This document shows, piece after piece, positions 16,199 to 25,687 of a stretch of DNA of 64,000 nt (positions are counted from its first letter, which is position 1; the number at the start of each line of letters is the position of its first letter). Position numbers and translations under genes: made by a program. The notes beneath the pieces are model-generated. The model was given only the letters and a program-made list of their open reading frames with translations, was not told the origin of the DNA and searched no databases. Origin of the DNA: Mariniflexile jejuense (GTDB lineage: Bacteria; Bacteroidota; Bacteroidia; Flavobacteriales; Flavobacteriaceae); the NCBI RefSeq assembly GCF_042675665.1, contig NZ_JBHTJI010000001.1, positions 1,798,001 to 1,862,000 of the forward strand, in the 5' to 3' direction.

Positions 16199-19100
16199 TT
16201 ATTTCTTTTTTATATAAACTACGAATGCTTTTTCACTTGTTTTTGAAGCGGAAATAGTGTGCTTTCTATAACCTTGAATCTCATTTTTATAAATCACTTT
16301 TCCTGTGTTGGAATCTATCCAAAATACTTCAAACTTTCCTTTTGAATTTGATAAATCTACTTCAACTGTTTTTGTATTTCTTAAATAGAAAACATAGCTT
16401 ATTCCTTTGTTTTCCAAACACCAAAAATTACTGTTTAAATTTTGGTTTTCAGGAATTTGCATTTTAGAAACCGATTCATAAAAACTAGGAACATCAATCT
16501 TTGGAATGTTTGCCAACGAACCACCTGCCAAAAGTACCGACCAACCAAATCGTGATGAAGCATCCGTTGAATATAACACCACTTTTTCAGGATATTTTTC
16601 TCGATATTCTCGTACCGCTCTGTACACTTGTTCTTCTGTTTCTTTTCCAACATTCATTTTACGGGCATGCTGGCGTGGGGCTAGATTTTTGCCACCTTCA
16701 GGAGCATAAACACTACCATCTTCTCTGTAATGCCAATAACGAATATCAATCAAATCGACTGTTTTATTGCGTTTTGCATCATTCAAAATTGCATCTTGTA
16801 CATCTTTTGTGGCGCTCAACCCGATAATGCCATTACCTGAAGTTTCTTCTTTATATTTTTGAACTTCATCCAACCAAAATTCCATAAAATGAAGCGGTCC
16901 GGTATATTCAGCACTTGTTAATTGAATAACATTACTGTTGTTTTTAAAGTTTTCTAACGATTTTCTAATGAATCCTTGATGCAGTTTTTTTCTAGTTTCG
17001 TTTGAAACATCATAAAACTGTTCCGCCATAAAAATACGTTTGTCGCCTGCATAAGGCACTGGTTCTGGAAAACCTGTTTCATTTACATTATTTGCCGAAC
17101 GCCACGGCGAACTCGACCAATGCGCACCTGCCTCAATAATGTTATGCTGAAAATATTGCTGATTAATTAGTAATTGTCCGTTTGGTTCTGCTAAATCTGC
17201 AAAACGATTTAAACGGTACCAATACCAAGAATTGAATTTGGTTAAATCGTATTTACTTAAATGATCCCACGCTAAACCATTACCTGTTCTAGAAAAAGGT
17301 TGTTCGTAAAATGGTGCCCAAACATCGGCATCTATTCTGCGGGTTCGTTCGTGGTCGTCCATTCTACGCTCATACCACAAACCGTAATTATGCTCTAAAG
17401 CAATGGTGTTTTTTGAACTGAAATAATTAACAACATCATTTAAATTATCTGTTAACCCTGTTCCTGTTTTCCCAGGAACAAATCGTGTTACATGCGGTGT
17501 CGCATTTTCCACATCATGGTCACGCAAGCTTCCACGCCACCACATAACGTTGGCTTGATTGCCAGTAATCACTTTTCCGTTAAAGGTTAACCAACCCTTT
17601 TCAATAGTTACTTTTGAAGTATTTTCGATTTCGTGGGAAGGTTTCAACTTTAAATCATGAATTGACTTTATATTTGAAGTATTTACAGGAATAGTATTCA
17701 ATGTTGAAACGTCTTGAATCCATTCTTTTAAAGTTTTTTTAGGTTGTAGAGCTTCTTGATTTAGTGCGTCGGCTTGATCTATGGTTGGGCTTGAAGATGG
17801 TTCTGTACCCAAATCGAACACATACGGATTCATGGGAAGTTTTTCTAATCTGTTTTCCAACTGTGCATAAAATAAACTTCTTGGACTTATGTGATTGTTA
17901 ACGTCTTTCCAATGTCCATTACCGCCCATAATACCTCCCCAAACACCAAATGCCCAATTTTGAGCTGTTGGCGGACTGTAATTATCAATTTTTGAAGCCG
18001 ATGATTCCCAAATAACGCTGTTAGCCGCTGTCCAGCCAGCACCTCTACCTGTTTGTTCTCGGTTATTAAAACTTATGGCATTTCCATCTATATAAGCAAC
18101 ATCAAACAACACGCCCGTTGCCCAAGAACCTATTGCTCCACTATTACTAAATGGCAAATACGATTCACATTGCACGAATGCATTTGGACCTGTAGTACCG
18201 AAACCACCTACTGCAAAATCGTGATACCCATATTCTGAATAACAACGCTGAAATAAGGTTTGTTGCCCTTCAGTATAAAAAGTGTTTCTTCTAAAAGCTG
18301 CAATTTCTGAAATAGGTTCGGTAGCGATACAATCTTCAACCGTAATTTGCTGCGATGATTTTAATAAATTGACTGCACCACCTGCTAAATGTTTAAAATT
18401 CACTTGACGAACCCACGCGTTTTTTACATGTTCCATAGAAATGCCAAACCAACGGTGAAGTTCATCTTTTACATTTGTTTTATCGAATGTAGATTGTATA
18501 CTCAAATTTTCAACGCCAACATTTTCTATTCTACCTTTCCAAGAATATTTAATAACTTGTGGGTTTCCATATTTAGCATTTAAAGCCATGGTTAATGGTG
18601 CATTTAACGAAACTTCATTCCCGTTTATATTTGTAACCACACGATTCCACGTCATATCCCAATCTCTAGATTTCCAACCAATCCAACCGGTTTCTCCACC
18701 AAAATCGTTCATTTTCAATTCCTTAATCCAATTATCGATTAAAGGCTGTTTAATAAGAATTTCATCAGAAACCTTTAATTTGAATGTGTTTTTTAATTGA
18801 ATTTTTTGAGTCCCTAAAGGCGTGTAAGTTGTATTAAAATCTAAAGTGTCCTGATATTTTCTATCATCTATACCTAAAACGCTAATGATGGCTTCACGTT
18901 CAACACCTGTTCCTAAAAGGATGGTTTCATTTTCAGCGTTTCCGCTTCCTCTTAAAACGACGCCAGAATTTTTAATGTATAACGTACCGCTGATTTTGAA
19001 AATCCCTTTATCTAAAAGTATGGCACCTCTAAAACCTGAAGAATTAGGTTTTAAATTACTCACATAATCAATAGCTGCTTGTATTGTTTGGGTAGCATCA

Positions 19101-19369
19101 GCATCTTGTTTTGGAACAAATATTTTCGCTTCAACCGTAGGAATCGATTTTTCTGAAGCCATATATCCTGCAAATGAAAAATCAGGAATTTGATTTCCTA
19201 AGCTATCAGGAACATTAACTACTTTTCCTTGCTTATTCTTAACAATATCTGGAAATTTAGTTTGAGAAATCCCAAAATTCACAATAAAAAACAAAGCAAT
19301 ACTTGATAAAGTAAATTTATCTTTTCGATTAAAAATTCTGTTTTTTAAAGCACTGAAATTCATTTCCAA
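16199..19369 (-). CDS. Two-domain protein: pectate-lyase-3-like beta-helix plus unrecognised C-terminal domain
   Basis: At 1056 aa this is among the largest enzymes here. A short positively charged head and hydrophobic segment (SIALFFIVNFGISQ) form the signal peptide. Residues about 90-540 are a right-handed beta-helix (ATQTIQAAIDYVSNL, RGAILLDKGIFKISGTLYIK, GVVLRGSG) with many short Asn-rich turns. From about 590 a second domain follows, rich in Trp/Tyr/His (NVMWWRGSLRDHDVENATPHVTRF, LWYERRMDDHERTRR, WSSSPWRSANN, DLIDIRYWHYRED). It may be a TIM barrel, perhaps the DUF6298 type, but I cannot confirm that. The two halves may be a lyase or hydrolase plus a second catalytic unit. It sits directly upstream of GH140 (7 bases), so a role on the same side chain is plausible. 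No characterised function is known to me. Confidence 0.6.
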   Translation of the reverse strand: MEMNFSALKNRIFNRKDKFTLSSIALFFIVNFGISQTKFPDIVKNKQGKVVNVPDSLGNQIPDFSFAGYMASEKSIPTVEAKIFVPKQDADATQTIQAAIDYVSNLKPNSSGFRGAILLDKGIFKISGTLYIKNSGVVLRGSGNAENETILLGTGVEREAIISVLGIDDRKYQDTLDFNTTYTPLGTQKIQLKNTFKLKVSDEILIKQPLIDNWIKELKMNDFGGETGWIGWKSRDWDMTWNRVVTNINGNEVSLNAPLTMALNAKYGNPQVIKYSWKGRIENVGVENLSIQSTFDKTNVKDELHRWFGISMEHVKNAWVRQVNFKHLAGGAVNLLKSSQQITVEDCIATEPISEIAAFRRNTFYTEGQQTLFQRCYSEYGYHDFAVGGFGTTGPNAFVQCESYLPFSNSGAIGSWATGVLFDVAYIDGNAISFNNREQTGRGAGWTAANSVIWESSASKIDNYSPPTAQNWAFGVWGGIMGGNGHWKDVNNHISPRSLFYAQLENRLEKLPMNPYVFDLGTEPSSSPTIDQADALNQEALQPKKTLKEWIQDVSTLNTIPVNTSNIKSIHDLKLKPSHEIENTSKVTIEKGWLTFNGKVITGNQANVMWWRGSLRDHDVENATPHVTRFVPGKTGTGLTDNLNDVVNYFSSKNTIALEHNYGLWYERRMDDHERTRRIDADVWAPFYEQPFSRTGNGLAWDHLSKYDLTKFNSWYWYRLNRFADLAEPNGQLLINQQYFQHNIIEAGAHWSSSPWRSANNVNETGFPEPVPYAGDKRIFMAEQFYDVSNETRKKLHQGFIRKSLENFKNNSNVIQLTSAEYTGPLHFMEFWLDEVQKYKEETSGNGIIGLSATKDVQDAILNDAKRNKTVDLIDIRYWHYREDGSVYAPEGGKNLAPRQHARKMNVGKETEEQVYRAVREYREKYPEKVVLYSTDASSRFGWSVLLAGGSLANIPKIDVPSFYESVSKMQIPENQNLNSNFWCLENKGISYVFYLRNTKTVEVDLSNSKGKFEVFWIDSNTGKVIYKNEIQGYRKHTISASKTSEKAFVVYIKKK

Positions 19370-19400
19370 GTAGTCTTAACAATTACTATTTATTTTGAGA

Positions 19401-21107
19401 TTATTGTAATAATCCATTAGGCAATTTTGCCAAGGTATCTGTATTGTTTACAGATTTTGTCCAATCTACTTTCGTAGTGGTGTCGATGCCATTTATATAC
19501 TTTTCAATATTGGTATAGCCATCACCATTTATATCTTTATTAGCATCAGAAGCATCATTAGGATTTAAACCATTGGCTTTTTCCCATTTATCAGACATAC
19601 CATCACCGTCTGAATCTTTATATGGTTTTCCTTTGTAAACAGGATAACCTCCAACTTGTTCTGGGCTAGTTATGATTCCTTTTTTATATGAATCCGCAGG
19701 CAAACGCCTTTTAATAAATTCTTTACCTATGGTATTTTCCAATCCGTCTTTATATTCAATTTTTCCAGTTCTAACGTAATTAATTACACGAACATCAACA
19801 GCATCACGTTTGGGTAATGTGGCACCTACGTTATTCAAAACAAACTCATAAGCATCTTCCGTTTTCATAATTGTAAGATGTGGCATTTCAAATGGCTTAT
19901 CTTGTTTAATTAATTCTAAATACGCTTTCGCTTCTTCAAATGAACGATTTTCAATTTGTACACCGCCATTCCAGTTATTAGCAGAAACTTCTGGTGAACC
20001 AACCACAAAATTACCAGACACATAAGCGCGACCAAATGTTTTTGGTTCCATGTAACCTGATTCTGGTTTTAAAATTCTGTATCGAATTGGTTGATCTTCT
20101 GGTGTTATAGGTCCTGCTTTAAAATAGTTGTTGATGATGTTGAACATGGAACGGTAATCGCCACCATCAAGAGAACGATTCCACCAATTAAACAACACAT
20201 TATTTACAAAATTGAAACTACCATACATACCAATTGATGGATTTCTGGAAATATTATTTGCCCATAAATTACGAATAAATGTACTATTTAAACCACCAAT
20301 AGTACTTCCGAAGGCATGATTATACGTATCTAAACCTTCTGAAGAAATGGTGTTTTGAATGGTAACATTAACCGCAGGCATTTTTTCTAATTTTGATTTT
20401 TCATTAGCTTGAAATTGATGTCTGTATAATGAAATGTTTTCATCTAGACCCCAACTTACAGAACAATGATCGATAATAACGTTTCCAATGACATTACCAC
20501 CTAACGCATCGTCTCTTCTAGTAACATCTGTCGCACCTCTGCGAAAACGCATATGACGGATGATGATATCGTGTGTATCCAACAACAACGATTCGCCAGC
20601 AACACAAATTCCATCACCAGGAGCTGTTTGACCAGCTATGGTTATATAAGGTGCACGAACACTTATAGGTAATTTTAATCGTATAATGCCAGACACATTG
20701 AACACAATGGTTCTTGCACCAACCGCTTCGCAAGCTTCACGCAAAGTACCTTTTCCGCTATCTTCTAAACTGGTAACAACAAATATTTTGCCACCACGAC
20801 CACCAGGTGTAAATGCGCCTCCACCTTCGGCTCCTGGAAATGCAGGGATTTCTGCTTTAATTAAATCTCCTGGATATGCTGCCCATGGAATGTATGGGCG
20901 ACCTTGTTTTGATTCTTCTTTTATAATGTGATAATTGCTTTCCCAAATGGTTTGCAATCTTTTTTCTTCTTTAGCTAAAACAGAATCCGTTTTTGCTTGA
21001 AGTGCTTCAGGAATGTCTGGATATTGCGCACTTACTTTTTGAGAAACTGTACAAAAGAAAGTTACTAATACTAGGCTTCTTAGTATTTTTTTTAAAGAAT
21101 AATGCAT
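19401..21107 (-). CDS. PL1 pectate/pectin lyase
   Basis: This is a 568-aa secreted protein. After the signal peptide (KVSAQ) there is a helical linker, then the PL1 beta-helix: FPGAEGGGAFTPGGRGGK, TLREACEAVGARTIVFNVSG, YITIAGQTAPGDGI, IIRHMRFRRG, IIDHCSVSWGLDEN. The last 80 residues hold DSDGDGMSDKWE and INGDGYTNIEKY, a calcium-binding EF-hand/thrombospondin-3-like tail common in Bacteroidota PL1. The family cleaves alpha-1,4-galacturonan by beta-elimination with calcium. It is a close paralog of the 567-aa PL1 encoded just upstream. The DUF3826 gene lies between the two, so the pair looks like a tandem duplication around it. The most likely role is opening the homogalacturonan backbone around the side chains. 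Confidence 0.92.
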   Translation of the reverse strand: MHYSLKKILRSLVLVTFFCTVSQKVSAQYPDIPEALQAKTDSVLAKEEKRLQTIWESNYHIIKEESKQGRPYIPWAAYPGDLIKAEIPAFPGAEGGGAFTPGGRGGKIFVVTSLEDSGKGTLREACEAVGARTIVFNVSGIIRLKLPISVRAPYITIAGQTAPGDGICVAGESLLLDTHDIIIRHMRFRRGATDVTRRDDALGGNVIGNVIIDHCSVSWGLDENISLYRHQFQANEKSKLEKMPAVNVTIQNTISSEGLDTYNHAFGSTIGGLNSTFIRNLWANNISRNPSIGMYGSFNFVNNVLFNWWNRSLDGGDYRSMFNIINNYFKAGPITPEDQPIRYRILKPESGYMEPKTFGRAYVSGNFVVGSPEVSANNWNGGVQIENRSFEEAKAYLELIKQDKPFEMPHLTIMKTEDAYEFVLNNVGATLPKRDAVDVRVINYVRTGKIEYKDGLENTIGKEFIKRRLPADSYKKGIITSPEQVGGYPVYKGKPYKDSDGDGMSDKWEKANGLNPNDASDANKDINGDGYTNIEKYINGIDTTTKVDWTKSVNNTDTLAKLPNGLLQ

Positions 21108-21158
21108 TTTGAGAGTTTTTAAAATTATTGATTTTAAACCGTATATTTTAATTAAAAC

Positions 21159-21824
21159 TTAGTTTTTAGCTTTTTCACGTTCTTCAATACGCTTGTGCCA
21201 ATCTTCACTTTCTTTATTTAAATCGTAACCTTGAGCCGACAAATAATTGTTTATTCTACCTTTATATTTTCCAAACCATGCGTGTTTTTCTTTTGATGTA
21301 CCTGCATCCATAGCATGTTCGCGTGCTTCAACTAAATTATCGTAGATATACTTTTTTTGCGCTTCGGTTAAATTTGGCAACATATCTTGAAAAGCGAAAT
21401 AGGTTTTAGGTACAACACCATAAGTCATTCCATCTTTTACCGCATCAACTTTTTCAGGTGTTAAATGTTTATTTAAAATAATTATATACTTTTTATGCAA
21501 CTTGCTAATTGACTTATCTGTTTTAGATTTTAGCTTCTCAATTTTAGATTCTAACTTTTCTTTAGGTAAATCGCTTTTCTTTAAAGCTTCAATTTTAGCA
21601 TCTCTACCGTCGTGAAGCTTACTTAAATTTCTGTATTGTTCACCAATAATATTAGTAAGTGTTTGCTCTTTTTCGGTGTCAGTCAGTTTTAATTCTTCTA
21701 CAATTTTAGCAGCACGCTCATTGGTTACCTTTATATACTCTGGATCTAAATGTTGCTGTGCATTTAGATTACAAAGTGTTAAAACTAAAAGTACTAGACC
21801 TAAACTTATTTTTTTCAACATCAT
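21159..21824 (-). CDS. DUF3826 family secreted helical protein
   Basis: A 221-aa protein with a signal peptide ending NLNAQ. The mature part is strongly helical and charged (KIEALKKSDLPKEKLESKIE, SISKLHKKYIIILNKHLTPEK), with the recognisable DUF3826 core VDAVKDGMTYGVVPKTYFAFQDMLPNLTEAQKKYIYDNLVEAREHA split over residues about 130-180, and a conserved HAWFGKYKGRINNYL segment. Proteins of this type are repeatedly found next to PL1 genes in pectin loci of Bacteroidota, and I know of no function. Here it is sandwiched between two PL1 paralogs, with 51- and 23-base gaps. A periplasmic chaperone, inhibitor or oligogalacturonide-binding role would fit but is guesswork. Confidence 0.8.
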   Translation of the reverse strand: MMLKKISLGLVLLVLTLCNLNAQQHLDPEYIKVTNERAAKIVEELKLTDTEKEQTLTNIIGEQYRNLSKLHDGRDAKIEALKKSDLPKEKLESKIEKLKSKTDKSISKLHKKYIIILNKHLTPEKVDAVKDGMTYGVVPKTYFAFQDMLPNLTEAQKKYIYDNLVEAREHAMDAGTSKEKHAWFGKYKGRINNYLSAQGYDLNKESEDWHKRIEEREKAKN

Positions 21825-21847
21825 TTCTTTAGTTTTTATAACTGAAT

Positions 21848-23551
21848 CTATTTTAATAGCGGTTCTGTTAAAGTTTCTTTATTATTATTTAAATCTTTCC
21901 AATCTATTTTTTTCTTCGGATTTGTACCGTTCATATAATCTTCAATATTGGTATAACCATCGTTATTTTTATCAGCTTTAGCATCGGAAGCATCGTTCGG
22001 ATTTAAACCATATTTAATTTCCCATGCATCTGGCATACCATCTTTATCTGAATCTAAATAAGGTGTACCTTTATATTCTGGGTAACCCCCAACTTGAGAA
22101 ATATCAGTAATTATGCCATCTTTATAAGAATCGGCTGGTAAACGTCTGTGTTCAAATTGGTAAAATGAATTTGGATCTAAACCTTTAACATATTCTGGTT
22201 TTCCAGTTTTTACGGTTCTAACAATTCTTTCATCTACAACATCTCTAATAGGTAAAGTAGCGCCTACATTTTTTAATACAAAATCATACGCTTTATCTGC
22301 TGTCATAATATTTCTAAACCAAGGCATTGGGAAAGGTTTGCTAGTTTTCATGGCGGGGAAATAGGCTCCAGCTTCTTCAACACTCATTAATTCGCCTTTT
22401 TTATTTTCCATTTGTACACCACCATCCCAATTGTTTGCTGTTACTTTTTCATTACCTTCAACAATGTTGCCGTTTACATAAGCGCGACCAAAAACCATGT
22501 AATCTAGTTTACTTCTACCTGCTTCAGGTTTTAGTATTCTATATCCAATTGGATCTTCTTTAGAAGTAACTGGACCTGGTTTAAAGTAGTTATTTATGAT
22601 GTTGTAAGTTGCTGTATAATCGCCGCCGTCAATAGAACGATTGCTCCAGTTGAAAACGATGTTGTTTACAAAATTGAAAATACCATTCCATCCTATTGAA
22701 GGATTTCTACCTGCATTGTTAGCCCACATATTTCTAATGAATGCACAATTTTCACCTCCTAAGGTACTTCCAAAAGCATGGTTATAGGTATCTAAAGCTT
22801 CACCAAACAAACTGTTTTGAATGGTGATGTTAACGGTTGGCTTTTTTTCATCTTTATAGTCGGCACCAGGACTGTACATGTGTCTGTAAATAGACATATT
22901 TTCGTCTAATCCCCAAGTGGCTGAAATATGATCCAGCATAATATTTCCAACAGGATTCCCGCCAATAGCATCGTCCCTTCTGCCAACAAATGTTTCGCCT
23001 CTACGAAAGCGCATGTGGCGAATAATAACATCATGAGTATCAATCCAAACCGATTCACCTGCTACACAAATACCATCACCAGGAGCTGTTTGTCCTGCAA
23101 TAGTAATATATGGCGCACGTATAATTAATGGCGTTTTAAGTTTTATAATACCCGACACATTGAAAACAATTATTCTAGCACCACCCTTTTCGCATGCTTC
23201 ACGCAGAGTTCCTACGCCATCATCTTCAAGACTGGTTACTGTATAGACATTGCCACCACGACCACCAAAAGTGTACATACCACCACCTTCAGCACCTGGA
23301 AAAGCAGGAATTTCGGCTTGTGGTAAATCGGTTGGTCTACCTGCCCATGGCAAATAAGGTTTTCCTTCTTTTGCTTCTTGTTCAACAATTAATTTTGCTT
23401 TTTCCCAAGCTTCGTCAGAATGTTTATATGCTTCAGCTTTAATAGCTTCTTCTTTTGCTCTATCTTCTGAAGTAAGTTTCGGATATTGTGCGTATGTTTT
23501 GATTGTTATCAAAAACAACATACATAAAATAAAATTACTCTTTCTCATCAT
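21848..23551 (-). CDS. PL1 pectate/pectin lyase (paralog)
   Basis: The protein has 567 residues with a signal peptide (KTYAQ) and the same architecture as the PL1 gene downstream. A helical linker ends in GKPYLPWAGRPTDLPQAEIP. The beta-helix follows, with FPGAEGGGMYTFGGRGG, TLREACEKGGARIIVFNVSG, IAGQTAPGDGI, HMRFRRGE and LDHISATWGLDEN, then a calcium-binding tail (DSDKDGMPDAWE, DKNNDGYTNIEDY). The His in the first paralog's DHCSVSW is conserved (DHISATW). It is the first gene after the susD terminator, so its expression probably depends on read-through or on a weak promoter in the 150-base gap. It is likely to act on homogalacturonan with calcium. The two paralogs may differ in preferred methylation or chain position. 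Confidence 0.92.
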   Translation of the reverse strand: MMRKSNFILCMLFLITIKTYAQYPKLTSEDRAKEEAIKAEAYKHSDEAWEKAKLIVEQEAKEGKPYLPWAGRPTDLPQAEIPAFPGAEGGGMYTFGGRGGNVYTVTSLEDDGVGTLREACEKGGARIIVFNVSGIIKLKTPLIIRAPYITIAGQTAPGDGICVAGESVWIDTHDVIIRHMRFRRGETFVGRRDDAIGGNPVGNIMLDHISATWGLDENMSIYRHMYSPGADYKDEKKPTVNITIQNSLFGEALDTYNHAFGSTLGGENCAFIRNMWANNAGRNPSIGWNGIFNFVNNIVFNWSNRSIDGGDYTATYNIINNYFKPGPVTSKEDPIGYRILKPEAGRSKLDYMVFGRAYVNGNIVEGNEKVTANNWDGGVQMENKKGELMSVEEAGAYFPAMKTSKPFPMPWFRNIMTADKAYDFVLKNVGATLPIRDVVDERIVRTVKTGKPEYVKGLDPNSFYQFEHRRLPADSYKDGIITDISQVGGYPEYKGTPYLDSDKDGMPDAWEIKYGLNPNDASDAKADKNNDGYTNIEDYMNGTNPKKKIDWKDLNNNKETLTEPLLK

Positions 23552-23644
23552 TACTCTTTTTTGTGTTTTATAGGAACAGCCAACTAACCCTATATTATAA
23601 GCCAGTTACTAAAAAAATTTTTGTATTTATTTATCTCTTTAAAA

Positions 23645-23681
23645 AAAATTACCTGTATTTAAAACAAACACAGGTAATTTT
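23645..23681 (-). terminator. Intrinsic terminator / attenuator after susD
   Basis: Read on the minus strand, a perfect 12-base-pair stem (AAAATTACCTGT pairing with ACAGGTAATTTT) encloses a 13-base loop and runs into a run of T residues (bases 23641-23648 complemented). It starts 20 bases after the susD stop. It would uncouple the abundant susCD message from the enzyme genes downstream, as is usual in PULs. Seen directly; the degree of read-through is unknown. Confidence 0.85.
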
Positions 23682-23701
23682 ATTTTAAATACTACATAGT
23701 A

Positions 23702-25657
23702 TTAGTTTATAGGATCAAACGTACCACCCCAACCTTGTGTTTGTTTCAAATATGGTGCCGTATTTAATAAATCTTGGTAGATACCAAAGAAATAATATTC
23801 GTTGTACCATTTGAACGAAAAACTTGCAGCATCAACATTATCTCTAACAATTACTTCAAAATAATTGTCATACAAATAATCCAAATATTGAGCATATGTT
23901 GTGATTCCAGATGGATATGTAGTTGCATCTCTATTAATTATAGGTGCACTTGCTCCTAAAAACGGATCTGGATTAACTTGAGAATATTGTGTATTAACAT
24001 CTCTTTTTGCGATTGTATAATACCCTTGTCTTCTAGAACCTTCAATTGGTTTTTGATTTAATCTAGTACAAGTACCAAAATCATCATTATACAACATCCA
24101 ACGTCTTAAATCGTGGAAGCGTTTATTTTCATATGCAAATTCAACTTTTCTTTCATTAATAACAGCTGCAAAATGTTGATCTCTTGTGGTTACACTTGCC
24201 AAACCGTAATCTCCATCGCTATTTGTTACACCTGCTCTCGCTCTAATAGTTTTTATATAACCTTTCCCTTCTGAAAGTTTATCTATACCTATAGCAGATT
24301 CTGCTAGATTTAAAACTACCTCTGCAAAACGAATTTCCATATAATCTGCTCCACTATTTTTGAAAGAATTAGTATTTGCAGAAAGGTCATTTGTAAATTT
24401 TCTAAGATAAACTCCTGATGTATTTTGAACAATATCTGTAGGACGAACAACACCATTAGGATCTGTATTAATATGCCAAAAATATGTCCAATTTCTGTAA
24501 TTAGCATTCCCAGCATAGGGCCAAATACATCCATTATAAGCAAATGTATGATAAAAACGAGGATCTCTATTTCTGTAGAAGTGATTCAAATTTCCATTTG
24601 GGTTATATGGTGTACCATCTGCCATTGGAAAAGCATCCATGATATTTTTTGTTGGAGAAATGGTACCGTTACCTCCTTGTGCTCTTGAACGTGATTGATA
24701 TTCTGTGTAATTATTTTCACTAATATCAGAATTAGTAGCATCATTATTAAACCCAAAAGCAAAGATTGATTCTTTATTATTATCTTGAAACCACATATTT
24801 TTCCAATCGGCATTCAAACCTTTACCAGCAACTACACATATATTGTAGGCATCTAAATTAGCGTCATAGGCACGTTGCCATCTTGCTTTATCATCCGTTC
24901 TGTTAAATAGTGGGCTAGCCCAAGTTAACAATACACGTCCTTTTAAAGCAGCAGCGGCAGAAGCTGTAATTCTACCGGCTTGTGCGGCAGTATATGGTCT
25001 TCCTGCTGTTAATAAATTTTTTGCCATATCTAAATCTGAAACGATTTGATTAATTACTTGAGCAGATGTGCTTCTTGGTATTTGCACACTTGGGTCATCA
25101 ACATTAGCACCTTGAACATTTAAAACTAATGGAACACCGCCATATAATCTTACTAGCTCAAAATACTGCCATGCTCTCCAAAAATAAAACTGGCCTTTTA
25201 TCTGATTTTTAAAATCTTCTTCTAAACCTGTATAATTATCTACATTATCAAGATATAAATTACAGTGTCTAATTCTGGTGTAAGCATCTGTTCTACTTGC
25301 ACTAGATGTCAACTTTGTACCTAACGATTTTAAACAATTTGCTTCTGTAGCTGAAATTTGCGCCCATGCTTTGTTAATATCAACTTCTCCAGCTACTTCA
25401 TCGGTAGCTTTTGCGAATAAATCACTAGCAGAATGTTCGGCGGCGGCTTTTGACCACATTGCCATGTTTGAATTTCCACCAGGAAACATTGCGTTATATA
25501 AATAGTCTAGATATTGTATAGCTAAAGACTCTTCTTGATATACTTTTATATTAACACTGGAATAGTCTTTCTTTTCTTCAATAAAATCTGTACTACAGCT
25601 ACTTAGCAATATTAGAGCTAAAATTACTAGTAGATTATTTATTTTAATATTTTTCAT
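23702..25657 (-). CDS. susD: SusD/RagB-family surface glycan-binding lipoprotein
   Basis: This 651-aa lipoprotein (LILLSSC, Cys22) has the SusD helical scaffold: TPR-like helices (INKAWAQISATEANCLKSLGTKL, TRIRHCNLYLDNVDNYTG, QIKGQFYFWRAWQYFELVRLYGGVPLV), the AALKGRVLLTWASPLFN segment, and C-terminal RFAEVVLNLAESA, INERKVEFAYENKRFHDLRRWM. It is longer than typical SusD (about 500-550 aa), with extra loops in the 330-450 and 560-640 regions. These lie where ligand is bound in the family and may fit a complex branched glycan. It forms the lid of the SusC transporter encoded 30 bases upstream. An intrinsic terminator follows the gene. Confidence 0.95.
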   Translation of the reverse strand: MKNIKINNLLVILALILLSSCSTDFIEEKKDYSSVNIKVYQEESLAIQYLDYLYNAMFPGGNSNMAMWSKAAAEHSASDLFAKATDEVAGEVDINKAWAQISATEANCLKSLGTKLTSSASRTDAYTRIRHCNLYLDNVDNYTGLEEDFKNQIKGQFYFWRAWQYFELVRLYGGVPLVLNVQGANVDDPSVQIPRSTSAQVINQIVSDLDMAKNLLTAGRPYTAAQAGRITASAAAALKGRVLLTWASPLFNRTDDKARWQRAYDANLDAYNICVVAGKGLNADWKNMWFQDNNKESIFAFGFNNDATNSDISENNYTEYQSRSRAQGGNGTISPTKNIMDAFPMADGTPYNPNGNLNHFYRNRDPRFYHTFAYNGCIWPYAGNANYRNWTYFWHINTDPNGVVRPTDIVQNTSGVYLRKFTNDLSANTNSFKNSGADYMEIRFAEVVLNLAESAIGIDKLSEGKGYIKTIRARAGVTNSDGDYGLASVTTRDQHFAAVINERKVEFAYENKRFHDLRRWMLYNDDFGTCTRLNQKPIEGSRRQGYYTIAKRDVNTQYSQVNPDPFLGASAPIINRDATTYPSGITTYAQYLDYLYDNYFEVIVRDNVDAASFSFKWYNEYYFFGIYQDLLNTAPYLKQTQGWGGTFDPIN

Positions 25658-25687
25658 TTTATATACTTTTATATATTTTAAGTCTAG

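Noticed and set aside
14768..19067. Many plus-strand open frames of 60-108 codons opposite the GH140 and beta-helix genes
   Set aside because: They follow the complementary strand of real genes, have unusual composition and no family signature.
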